Shown piece by piece: positions 9,983 through 20,060 of a stretch of DNA of 49,364 nt (positions within the stretch are counted from its first letter, which is position 1; each line of letters begins with the position of its first letter). A program made the translations under genes and the position numbers. The DNA comes from Massilia cavernae (GTDB lineage: Bacteria; Pseudomonadota; Gammaproteobacteria; Burkholderiales; Burkholderiaceae_D), in the NCBI RefSeq assembly GCF_003590855.1, contig NZ_QYUP01000110.1, positions 1 through 49,364 of the forward strand, written 5' to 3'. The notes under the pieces were generated by a model. It made no database searches. It had not been told where the DNA came from and worked only from the letters and a program-made list of their open reading frames with translations.

Positions 9983-10015
9983 GTAGGGCGGATAAGCCCA
10001 TCGGGCGCATCCGCC
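9983..10015. repeat. REP-like element, second copy of an inverted pair
   Basis: It starts GTAGGGCGGATAAGCC and ends GGGCGCATCCGCC. Apart from the few central bases it is the reverse complement of the copy at 9933-9965. It lies 14 bases beyond the uvrA stop codon. Confidence 0.75.
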
Positions 10016-10028
10016 ATGCCGGCAAATC

Positions 10029-12893
<2,865 letters not shown>

Positions 12894-13029
12894 TTATTTT
12901 TTGCCTTTGAGGGTCAACCACACACTATAGCCTTGATTCGATTCAAACGCGCCTGGCTACTACGGCTGGCTGTGTCCGTATGCGGCAAAAGAGCGTGTTG
13001 ATAACGCTCAGGGAATCGTAGGCGGGATA

Positions 13030-13045
13030 CTGTATATAATACCAG
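13030..13045. promoter_or_regulatory. LexA-like (SOS) box between uvrA and ssb
   Basis: CTGTATATAATACCAG differs from CTGT-N8-ACAG at one position (CCAG for ACAG). It overlaps a TATAAT at 13035-13040 and lies between the divergent starts of uvrA and ssb. A second TATAAT at 13113-13118, outside the box, could give LexA-independent ssb expression. A 6-bp inverted repeat (GAGCGT/ACGCTC, 12991-13009) lies nearby. Confidence 0.72.
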
Positions 13046-13175
13046 TATTCATGCCCGGAGCAAACGCATGACGGGTCAACAAGAATGATCGCCATGGCGG
13101 GGTGTCTGGCTTTATAATCCTCGTCTGAAAATAAATATCGCGTCGCGCGCCGCCGCTTTCAAACAGGAGTAATAC

Positions 13176-13676
13176 ATGGCATCAGTTAACAAAGTCATCA
13201 TCGTCGGCAACCTGGGGCGCGATCCGGAAATTCGCTACATGCCAAGCGGCGACGCCATCGCGAACATTGCAGTAGCAACCTCGTACAAGTCGAAGGACCG
13301 CAACACCGGCGAGCAGAAAGAGCTGACCGAATGGCACCGCATCTCGTTCTTCGGCCGTTTGGCCGAGATCGTTGGCCAGTACCTGAAAAAGGGTTCGTCG
13401 GTGTACGTCGAAGGCCGCCTGCAGACCCGCAAGTACACGGACAAGGACGGCGTCGAGAAGTACGCAACCGACATCATCGCTGAAAACATGCAGATGTTGG
13501 GCGGCCGCCAGGGCATGGGCGGCGACGCCGGCGGCGGCATGGACGAAGGCTACGACGCGCCTCCGAGCCGTCCTGCGCCACGTCCGCAGCAGCAGGCGCC
13601 GGCCGCACCGGCGCCACGCCCCGCTCCGCGTCCGGCGCCGAATTTCTCGGATATGGATGACGACATTCCGTTCTAA
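13176..13676 (+). CDS. ssb: Single-stranded DNA-binding protein
   Basis: 166 residues. The N-terminal OB fold ([20 protein letters not shown] to about 110) is followed by a Gly/Pro/Gln-rich linker with a PAPRPAP-type repeat, and the acidic tip DMDDDIPF binds partner proteins. It coats single-stranded DNA in replication, repair and recombination. An AGGAG precedes the ATG. It shares a control region with uvrA. Confidence 0.97.
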   Translation: MASVNKVIIVGNLGRDPEIRYMPSGDAIANIAVATSYKSKDRNTGEQKELTEWHRISFFGRLAEIVGQYLKKGSSVYVEGRLQTRKYTDKDGVEKYATDIIAENMQMLGGRQGMGGDAGGGMDEGYDAPPSRPAPRPQQQAPAAPAPRPAPRPAPNFSDMDDDIPF

Positions 13677-13696
13677 CGCCTGTCGGCATTATTTCG

Positions 13697-13739
13697 AAAA
13701 AAATCCCGGTGACTCGCGAAAGTCATCGGGATTTTTTTT
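13697..13739 (+). terminator. Rho-independent terminator of ssb
   Basis: A long stem (AAAAAAATCCCGGTGACT with AGTCATCGGGATTTTTTT, one G-T pair, loop CGCGAA) ends in eight T. The A run at its left lets it serve the convergent AbiEii-like gene as well. Confidence 0.88.
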
Positions 13740-13750
13740 CGTTTGTGGGA

Positions 13751-14608
13751 TTACGGAGTTGGAAAATTTAGCCCTTGCTCGAATTGTGACAAGAGATCGG
13801 ATGCGGTTTCCGGCCCAAACTCCGCGAACCGTTGTGCCATGTGTACGACCAGCCGTTCGCGCTTGCGCATATCCTCAAGTACAGCGAGAAGGGCATTGCG
13901 TGAGCGCTCCTCCAATATCAGTCGAGTGTCGAGGCCGAGCAATCTGGCGCCTGCCAGGCTCGGATCGAATCCGCATGCCTCCAGGATTGCGAATTCTTCG
14001 TCGTACAGCCGTTGCTCATTCCCAGCCTCATGGTAGTGGCCCAATATGAAGAAGAGGTCTTGAGCGTCGCGATTATCAGAAAGGCCTCTGTCGTTCCACG
14101 AAAGCAGCTTAAGCGCGACCAGTCCGGGTATCGAAACAACCCGGACGACAAGTTGATCGCCGACGTCGACTTCGAGTGAGAATCTTAACGCTTCGGCGTA
14201 TGCCGTGACATTCATGACCACATTCATGTCGGGTGGCCAAGCGATTTCGTGCGGTTTGTGTTCGACTCCCCCGAACGGGATCAGGTCCAATGGGAATGCC
14301 GTTCCGAATTCTGCCAGCTTGTAGTGCAAACGATGTGCATGGCGATCGGCAGCTTCAAAATCGCCTGTGTTGATGAGTGCATTCTTCAGAACATCAAAGG
14401 AATGCCAATCCTCTAATGCAACCGCGAAATCTACATCATGCGTTGCACGTCTCGTCTGAATCCCGAACACATGGGTCATCATGACATCCCTCGCGGTTGC
14501 TCCCACCAGGAAATAGCTGTAGCCGAGCTGCGCCGTCGCGAGATGCAAGGCCCGGAGGATAGCAAGGATTACTGGATTGAGCGGGCGGTCTGCGCTAACT
14601 GCGTACAT
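13751..14608 (-). CDS. AbiEii-like nucleotidyltransferase toxin (type IV TA)
   Basis: About 285 residues from the ATG at 14608, chosen for a GGAGG nine bases upstream and a 14-base overlap with the antitoxin gene; an open frame extends to 14671 without such support. The nucleotidyltransferase signature is seen as GATARDVMM followed by HDVDFAVAL, the DxD metal site. In known AbiE systems this enzyme blocks growth by transferring nucleotides and acts as a phage-exclusion toxin. The partner gene directly upstream is the antitoxin. The assignment rests on fold motifs plus pairing, so moderately strong. Confidence 0.82.
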   Translation of the reverse strand: MYAVSADRPLNPVILAILRALHLATAQLGYSYFLVGATARDVMMTHVFGIQTRRATHDVDFAVALEDWHSFDVLKNALINTGDFEAADRHAHRLHYKLAEFGTAFPLDLIPFGGVEHKPHEIAWPPDMNVVMNVTAYAEALRFSLEVDVGDQLVVRVVSIPGLVALKLLSWNDRGLSDNRDAQDLFFILGHYHEAGNEQRLYDEEFAILEACGFDPSLAGARLLGLDTRLILEERSRNALLAVLEDMRKRERLVVHMAQRFAEFGPETASDLLSQFEQGLNFPTP

Positions 14609-15653
14609 TTTGCAGAACCTCCGCCGCAATGAGCTTCGCCACAGCGAGATTTCTCGAATCGTTTGTTCCAAGCAGATCCGCGTAGATCAGGGGGAGCGGA
14701 ACCGTCGGGAAGCTCTCGGTGAAAAAGTCCATGTTCCAGAAGGCGTGGACAATCTCGATAGGGCCGCTCGGATCCGCCTTCAATTTGAAATCCTTGACCA
14801 TCGCATGCAATGCGCCCGGGGCATCCATGTCGATATAGACGGTACATGTTTCAGGTTTCAAGTGCCCCGTTTGAATCGCTGCCGCAGCCTCGCCACCCCA
14901 CCCCCATGCTGACTCACGATATCCTGGATTCCAGCGTGCGCTGAACTCGGCCGGGCTTGGACCCCGAAAGCGATATGTCTTGAGTTTCGGTTTCAACCGC
15001 CCCAGGTAACCGGTGGCCCATTCACTCAGCAGCAGGTCTGGAGCCGCGATAATGCGCTTTCCATTGGGAGCCTTTGCAATGAAACCCCTTGCTTCCAAGG
15101 TTTCGAAAACTTTGCCGATTGCCCCAGTGGAAACCCGAACTGCGACTGAAATGTCGCGGTAAGCCGCGTTTAGCATGGATGGATCGGCCAGAAAAGCGAA
15201 CATCATCCTCAAGGCGGCGGGAGTAATGGTCGAGCCTTCCAGCGCGAAACGGCTGCTATCATCGGCCCGGCGTCCGCTGATGAAGATGTACAAACCGTTC
15301 CCGTCGTTGATGAATGCGTTGCCGGCGGTATCGATAAACTGGATTCCGAGTTCGCGGCAGGTAGCGGCAAGTTCATTGCTTAGCGTCGAGGTAACGAGCA
15401 AACTAGCTTTTGTGACATCGCCCCTAGCCTTCATATCGCGAAGGACGGCATGTCTGTCGATCTTTGTCTTCACCTTGCAGTCGTACTTTAATCTCCGCCC
15501 TTCAATTTCCAGGTGAACCAAGGCATCCCACTTCCTTTCCTTGTGGGGATGTACTTCACTGTGGAGGGCCACAAAGCCGCGTAACGCATGCACGGCGCAG
15601 TTGATGAGTTCGATATCGCCCGTGGCCAACAGGCTGAAAGCATCTTCGTTCAT
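14595..15653 (-). CDS. AbiEi-like antitoxin / transcriptional repressor (type IV TA)
   Basis: 352 residues. It has an N-terminal nuclease-fold-like region (YDCKVKTKIDRHAVLRDM), a winged-helix-like central part (RDISVAVRVSTGAIGKVFETLEARGF) and a C-terminal domain, as in the longer AbiEi-type antitoxins that also act as repressors. Known members counter the toxin indirectly and bind inverted repeats in their own promoter. Here two perfect palindromes flank the promoter, which strongly supports autoregulation. It overlaps the toxin start by 14 bases, so translation is coupled. Confidence 0.82.
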   Translation of the reverse strand: MNEDAFSLLATGDIELINCAVHALRGFVALHSEVHPHKERKWDALVHLEIEGRRLKYDCKVKTKIDRHAVLRDMKARGDVTKASLLVTSTLSNELAATCRELGIQFIDTAGNAFINDGNGLYIFISGRRADDSSRFALEGSTITPAALRMMFAFLADPSMLNAAYRDISVAVRVSTGAIGKVFETLEARGFIAKAPNGKRIIAAPDLLLSEWATGYLGRLKPKLKTYRFRGPSPAEFSARWNPGYRESAWGWGGEAAAAIQTGHLKPETCTVYIDMDAPGALHAMVKDFKLKADPSGPIEIVHAFWNMDFFTESFPTVPLPLIYADLLGTNDSRNLAVAKLIAAEVLQNVRS

Positions 15654-15665
15654 ATTTGATCTCGC

Positions 15666-15680
15666 TTCACGTAACGTGAA
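15666..15680. promoter_or_regulatory. Operator 1 of the AbiE-type pair
   Basis: TTCACGTAACGTGAA is a perfect 7+7 palindrome with one central base, starting 13 bases upstream of the antitoxin ATG. The same arms recur at 15731-15745. It probably binds the AbiEi-like protein (inference). Confidence 0.75.
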
Positions 15681-15689
15681 CTGGATAAA

Positions 15690-15718
15690 ATTATGAACGA
15701 AATCTCATGATTGTTCAA
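15690..15718 (-). promoter_or_regulatory. Promoter of the AbiE-type pair
   Basis: On the minus strand TTGAAC (complement of 15713-15718) and CATAAT (complement of 15690-15695) are exactly 17 bases apart. The promoter lies between the two palindromic operators, so an occupied operator pair would block it. Confidence 0.7.
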
Positions 15719-15730
15719 TGATTTTAAAAT

Positions 15731-15745
15731 TTCACGTCACGTGAA
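15731..15745. promoter_or_regulatory. Operator 2 of the AbiE-type pair
   Basis: TTCACGTCACGTGAA has the same 7-base arms as operator 1 and differs only in the central base. Centre-to-centre distance is 65 bases, about six helical turns, which would allow two dimers on the same DNA face to cooperate. Confidence 0.75.
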
Positions 15746-15785
15746 CGTGCCGTATTATTGAACAGAGCAAAATATGCCAAGTGTT

Positions 15786-15816
15786 GAAAAACGCGAAGCC
15801 ACTCCCCGGGCTTCGC
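15786..15816 (-). terminator. Terminator of the secreted repeat protein gene
   Basis: Read on the minus strand, GCGAAGCC and GGCTTCGC form an 8-bp stem followed by GTTTTT. It lies 56 bases after the stop of the gene at 15872-16237. Confidence 0.7.
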
Positions 15817-15871
15817 TACTTCTTCAGGGACGTCTTGCCGTTAGCATTGCGCGATACGCACCCAGCAGCCG

Positions 15872-16237
15872 TCAGTCCGTCACTACATGCCACACGTCCT
15901 TCATTTTGTCGCCGGTCTTGTCCCCGGCTTTCTTGTCCTTCACGAAGGTGTACAGCGGCTTGCCCTTGTAGGCGACCTGCTTGCTGCCGTCGTCGCGCGT
16001 GATGGCAGTGTAGGGCGCGTCCAGCTTGGCGTCGCCGGCCATGACGGGCGGCCAGTTCGCGGCGCACTGGCCGGAACAGGCGCTTTTGCCGGCGCTGTCC
16101 TTGTCATAGGTGTAGACGGTCATTCCCTTGCCATCGACCAGCATGCCGCCGGCTTTCTTGACTGGTGGCTCTGAAGCGTGGGCTGAAAGGGTAAAGAGGG
16201 TGAAAAGGACTGCAGTACCAAGGCTGACTGATTTCAT
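15872..16237 (-). CDS. Small secreted protein of the COG4315 / PF03640 repeat family
   Basis: 121 residues with a cleavable signal peptide (ends HASEP). Two copies of the family repeat are visible: MTVYTYDKD with the CSGQCAANWPP segment, and PLYTFVKDKKAGD. The function of the family is unknown; members are periplasmic or membrane-attached beta-rich proteins. No lipobox cysteine is seen at the signal end, so it is probably soluble. A disulfide between the two cysteines is likely. Confidence 0.88.
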   Translation of the reverse strand: MKSVSLGTAVLFTLFTLSAHASEPPVKKAGGMLVDGKGMTVYTYDKDSAGKSACSGQCAANWPPVMAGDAKLDAPYTAITRDDGSKQVAYKGKPLYTFVKDKKAGDKTGDKMKDVWHVVTD

Positions 16238-16491
16238 GGAAGTCTCCTGTGAAAAATCGAGTGCGAGGACCGGTTGTTGTTGAACTGCCCGGCCATTCTA
16301 GCGCAAGAAATTGGCCATAGACGGCGAACTTTGAGTCACTTTGGACCCGATTCCATTCCGGCCAGTTATAGCCACATCGGCAAATTTCATTAGCCGACCG
16401 ATAACACCGGGCGTAACCTTCATTGGCAAAATTGCAAAGGGCGCATATGTCGAGACCATATGCTTTTCCACCTAAAGCGAAAACAAAAACC

Positions 16492-16942
16492 ATGAAGACG
16501 CTAATCCTGGCGGTCGCCGCCTTGTGCGTGGCGACTGCCGGCTATGCTCAATCCATACCGCCGAAACGCGAAATGCGCGGCGTGTGGGTCAGTACCCACC
16601 TGAGCCTTGACTGGCCGAACCGCCTGCAGACGCCGGCCCAGCAGCGTGCCGCGCTCCTGACTATCCTCGACCACAACAAGGCAACCGGCATGAATGCCGC
16701 TTTCCTGCAGGTGCGCAGCCAGTCGGATGCGATGTATCCAAGTGCGCTCGAGCCCTGGTCGTATTACCTGACGAATCAACAGGGCGCGGCGCCTAATCCG
16801 GCCTGGGACCCGCTGCAATTCGCCCTCGATGAATCGCGCAAGCGCGGCCTCGAACTCCACGCCTGGATCAATCCGTACCGCGCGGTGGCAACCCTGGCCA
16901 ATGCCGGCAACACCGCGCAATACGGCCCGACCCACGTGTCAC
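16492..16942 (+). pseudogene. Truncated GHL10-family glycoside hydrolase-like protein (N-terminal third)
   Basis: The ATG at 16492 begins a signal peptide (MKTLILAVAALCVATAGYAQ) followed by PKREMRGVWVSTHLSLDWP, DHNKATGMNAAFLQVRSQSD, PWSYYLT and ELHAWINPYRA, all hallmarks of the family-10-like hydrolases (DUF187/GHL10) that act on cell-wall or other glycans. Homology stops abruptly after QYGPTHVSRT, about residue 153, where a full domain needs about 300. Sequence from a different protein, in another frame, begins at once. The frame continues to 17469 but reads as shadow sequence. Confidence 0.8.
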
Positions 16943-17455
16943 GCACTCGGCGACAACCCGGTCGTCCTGACTGCGACCGACAAGGCCGGCAACACGGCAT
17001 CCGCTCCAGCGGTGGTCCGGGTCGAGGGCGCCGTGCCGGCTCCGGCAATCGCCGTCAGCCGCACCGATGCGACGCCTACCGGCCAGCCTGCCAACACCAT
17101 CGTGCTTGGCTACGGCGCCCAGAACGTGACGCTGACCGCATCGGATACCGCGGCGGGCTCCTCCAGCGGATTCATCTGGACGCCGGGCGATGGCCTGAGC
17201 AGCGCCAACGGCGCCAGCACCGTGTTCACGCCATCGGCGGCAGGCAGTTACGCGTTCCGCGTGCAGGTTGCCAACCAGAATGGCTGCCGTGCCGAAAGCT
17301 CAGTGACGATCGCGGTGATCGACGCCAGCTGCAAAGGAAACAAGGTGCTGGTCTGCAAAACGACCGGCAGCGGCAAGTCCCACGAGATCTGCGTGTCGGA
17401 CAACGCCGTGCCGGCTCACCTGAAGAATGGCGCCGTGCTGGGTGCGTGCAGCTGA
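16943..17455 (+). pseudogene. C-terminal fragment of a large surface protein (HYR/PKD-like domains)
   Basis: No start is visible; the frame is recognisable from ALGDNPVVLTATDKAGN, the end of a HYR-type immunoglobulin-like domain. A second beta-sandwich domain of about 85 residues (GAQNVTLTA...FTPSAAGSYAFRVQV) follows. The tail KVLVCKTTG...ICVSDNAVPAHLKNG is a short cysteine motif found at the ends of secreted proteins. This is not GHL10 sequence. It was brought next to the hydrolase stub by deletion or by misassembly. Confidence 0.7.
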
Positions 17456-17513
17456 TCATCAGGACGTAAAGCGTTTTCCCGCCTGCCTGGACAGTCATCT
17501 TGGCAGGTTTTCC

Positions 17514-17545
17514 CCCGGCGGCCTCAGGCCGACCGGGTTTTTTTT
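17514..17545 (+). terminator. Rho-independent terminator after the surface-protein fragment
   Basis: CCCGGCGGCC pairs with GGCCGACCGGG (one bulged A, loop TCA), followed by eight T. It ends the transcript of the chimeric gene about 60 bases after its stop. Confidence 0.8.
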
Positions 17546-17644
17546 CGCCTGCCGGTGCGGTAAGACATGGCTTCGCCGCAGGCCAGACAATCGGCCCGGC
17601 TTGACGGTATGATGTGCGCACCGCCCTCAGAAGAGTTACGAAAA

Positions 17645-18463
17645 ATGCTGAAAACACCGCACTCGTTTACGCCCTTGATGGATCCGAAGCCTTCTTCCAA
17701 TCCCCTGAGCTTTATTTTTCATGAGGGCAAGCTGCTGGTGCGCGCCGAAGACCTGGCGCTTCCCGATGCTGCGCTGACTGACGCGCTGAAGGACGGCACC
17801 GGCGGGATGCAGCCGCTGGGCATGTTTGACGGCCGCTATTGCCAAACCACCTGGGCCACTAGCGAATCGGTCGCGCCTGCGGGTTACGAGTGGCGCGGCC
17901 TGCGTTCGCTGTTCGGCGGCTGGGACGAAGACTTGCTGGGACTGGCCGGGCGCGCGTCGCAGGTGGCCGAGTGGGCGCGTACCCATCGCTTCTGCGGGGC
18001 CTGCGGCTCGGCGATGGAAAAAGTGATGGGTGAGCGTTGTTTCAAGTGCGCCAGTTGCGGCATGACGGCTTATCCCCGCATTTCGCCGGCGATGATGGTG
18101 TTGATCCGCAAGGGCGACGCCTACCTGATGGCGATGCACAAGTTCTCGCCCAGCAAGCGATTCACGCCGCTGGCGGGTTTCCTGGAGGCCGGGGAGTCGA
18201 TCGAGGAGGCGGTGCACCGCGAGGTGTTCGAGGAAGTCGGCCTGCGCGTGCGCAACCTGAAGTATTTCGCCAGCCAGTCGTGGCCGTTCCCGCATTCGCT
18301 GATGATCGCGTTTACCGCCGACTACCTTGACGGCGAGATCCGCATCGACGCCAACGAGCTGTCGGAAGCGCGCTGGTTCGGGCCGGACGACGAATGGCCC
18401 GAACGCGTGCCTCACATCTCCGTATCAAGCATCCTGGTCGACGCTCACCGTCCCGGTAACTGA
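17645..18463 (+). CDS. nudC: NAD+ diphosphatase (NADH pyrophosphatase)
   Basis: 272 residues from the ATG at 17645; an open frame extends 26 codons upstream, but those residues look like terminator and leader sequence. Zinc ribbon FCGACGS...CFKCASCG lies near 120-145. The Nudix box GFLEAGESIEEAVHREVFEE follows, and SQSWPFPHS is the NudC-specific signature. The enzyme splits NAD(H) to NMN(H) and AMP and can remove NAD caps from RNA. It overlaps the convergent membrane protein gene by 39 bases. Confidence 0.95.
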   Translation: MLKTPHSFTPLMDPKPSSNPLSFIFHEGKLLVRAEDLALPDAALTDALKDGTGGMQPLGMFDGRYCQTTWATSESVAPAGYEWRGLRSLFGGWDEDLLGLAGRASQVAEWARTHRFCGACGSAMEKVMGERCFKCASCGMTAYPRISPAMMVLIRKGDAYLMAMHKFSPSKRFTPLAGFLEAGESIEEAVHREVFEEVGLRVRNLKYFASQSWPFPHSLMIAFTADYLDGEIRIDANELSEARWFGPDDEWPERVPHISVSSILVDAHRPGN

Positions 18464-19294
18464 ACGGATCTTGTTGCGCTGTTCCGGCTTGACGCCGGTG
18501 CCGCGCACCTGCACTGCCTTTTGCAGCAGGTCGAACCAGAACGGCGCGCCGAACAGGGCGGTGGACGCGGTCAGCAGCCAGCCGGCCACCTGCATCGCGA
18601 AGTCGGCGTCGAATTTCGTCGGGAAGCTTTGCCAGCCGATCGGCAGCGTCCGCAGGGCATCGATGGCGCCCTGGTTGAGCGTGTCGGCCGACAGCTGGGC
18701 CGCGAGGGCGGGCTGCTGCCACAGCGTGCGGAACAGGTGGATGCTGTCGATGTTGAACAGTACCGCCATCAGCAGCGACAGTGCCAGGCTTACCATCAGC
18801 GACTGGCGCTTGTACGCGCCCGACACCCGTTCCATGGCGTTGTCGAACCAGCCTTCCAGCGATGATTGCAGCTTGGCCAGGTCGCCGTTGGCCTGCCGGT
18901 AGACGCTTTGCAGCGCGCGCCGCACCTGTTCGTCCGGGACGGCGTCGATGTCGCGGCCAAGCTGGGCCCAGTCGCCGGGAATGGTCTGGATGGTGTCCAG
19001 CAGCGCGGTGGCGAACTGTTTTGGCTCTATATAGGATGGCTTGTGTTTCAGCGCGCCTTCGTCGCCGGCGGTGCCGTCGTCGTGCGGGTTGACCAGCGCA
19101 TGCGCGTACAGCGCCCGCGCCAGCGCGTTGAAGCCGGGGTCGTTGAGCATCGTCTTGACGCCCTCGAGCAGGGTGCGCGCGCGCAGGCGCAGGACGGAGG
19201 CGATCGCTTCCTGCAGCGTGCTGACGATCAGCGCCACCGCGGCATAGCAGAAGGTGAGGCCGACTGCCACTTCCAGTACAGTGCTTCCAAACAT
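18425..19294 (-). CDS. Unrecognised integral membrane protein
   Basis: 289 residues. An N-terminal hydrophobic helix (VLEVAVGLTFCYAAVALIV) is followed by a helical stretch of about 140 residues, a second hydrophobic helix (LMVSLALSLLMAVLFNI) and a third near 235-255. I do not know a named family; similar proteins are annotated only as membrane proteins. The soluble part between helices one and two (LLEGVKTMLNDPGFNALARA...) may face the cytoplasm. It stands alone. Confidence 0.75.
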   Translation of the reverse strand: MFGSTVLEVAVGLTFCYAAVALIVSTLQEAIASVLRLRARTLLEGVKTMLNDPGFNALARALYAHALVNPHDDGTAGDEGALKHKPSYIEPKQFATALLDTIQTIPGDWAQLGRDIDAVPDEQVRRALQSVYRQANGDLAKLQSSLEGWFDNAMERVSGAYKRQSLMVSLALSLLMAVLFNIDSIHLFRTLWQQPALAAQLSADTLNQGAIDALRTLPIGWQSFPTKFDADFAMQVAGWLLTASTALFGAPFWFDLLQKAVQVRGTGVKPEQRNKIRSVTGTVSVDQDA

Positions 19295-19493
19295 GGCGTT
19301 CTCCCGGGGTGGACGGACATGCCCACTACGCTAGCGCGGAGCTGCGGCCGATGAGTCCGGCTAGCGCAAGGAACCCGTTGCATTGTCGACAAGTATCGGA
19401 TTCCAGGCATAGCCGCCATGCCCTTGCCCCGCGGGTCAGGGATCGCCGTTTTCTATATACTGTCGGCAATCGAAAAATTTAGGGTTGAAAATT

Positions 19494-20060
19494 ATGTCCA
19501 AGGAAGCCTTCTCCGAACAAGACTGGCGCCGTTTTCTCGCCAGCCTGGGTGAAGACCCCGACCGTCCTGGCCTCGTCGAGACGCCGCACCGCGTATCCAA
19601 GGCATGGAAACAGTGGACGGCGGGCTACGACCAGAATCCGGTGGAGCTGCTGAAGGCCTTCGAAGACGGCGCCGAGCAGTACAACGAGCTGATCGTCGTG
19701 CGCAACATTCCCGTGTACAGCCATTGCGAACATCACCTGGCGCCGTTCTTCGGCAAGGCCACGGTCGGCTACCTCCCGAACGGCAAGATCGTCGGCCTGT
19801 CCAAGCTGACCCGCCTGGTCGACTGCTTCTCCAAGCGCCTGCAGGTGCAGGAACGCATGACGATCCAGATCGCCAACGCGCTGATGGAAGTGCTGGAACC
19901 AAAGGCGGTCGGCGTGGTCGTCAAGTGCCGCCACCTGTGCATGGAAAGCCGCGGCATCCGCACGCCGGGCGAAGAAACCATCACCTCGGCCATGCTGGGC
20001 GAGCTGCAGCCTAACCTGGGGCTGCGCACCGAATTCCTCGCACTGGCTCGGGACGCCTGA
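19494..20060 (+). CDS. folE: GTP cyclohydrolase I
   Basis: 188 residues from the ATG at 19494; a TTG three codons earlier is less likely. The zinc and active-site residues are visible in YSHCEHHLAPF and CRHLCMESRGI, and QVQERMTIQIA is a family signature. It converts GTP to 7,8-dihydroneopterin triphosphate, the first step of folate (and biopterin) synthesis, in the cytoplasm. Its stop codon shares a base with the start of the following thioredoxin-like gene. Confidence 0.97.
   Translation: MSKEAFSEQDWRRFLASLGEDPDRPGLVETPHRVSKAWKQWTAGYDQNPVELLKAFEDGAEQYNELIVVRNIPVYSHCEHHLAPFFGKATVGYLPNGKIVGLSKLTRLVDCFSKRLQVQERMTIQIANALMEVLEPKAVGVVVKCRHLCMESRGIRTPGEETITSAMLGELQPNLGLRTEFLALARDA

Noticed and set aside
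16238..16491. Possible riboswitch upstream of the GHL10 gene
   Set aside because: No known aptamer core (cyclic di-GMP, cobalamin, TPP, glycine) could be matched.
19340..19375. CCGATGAGTCC with a following GCAAGG, reminiscent of a hammerhead ribozyme core
   Set aside because: The conserved CUGAUGA and GAAA core elements are not both present and the flanking stems do not pair correctly.
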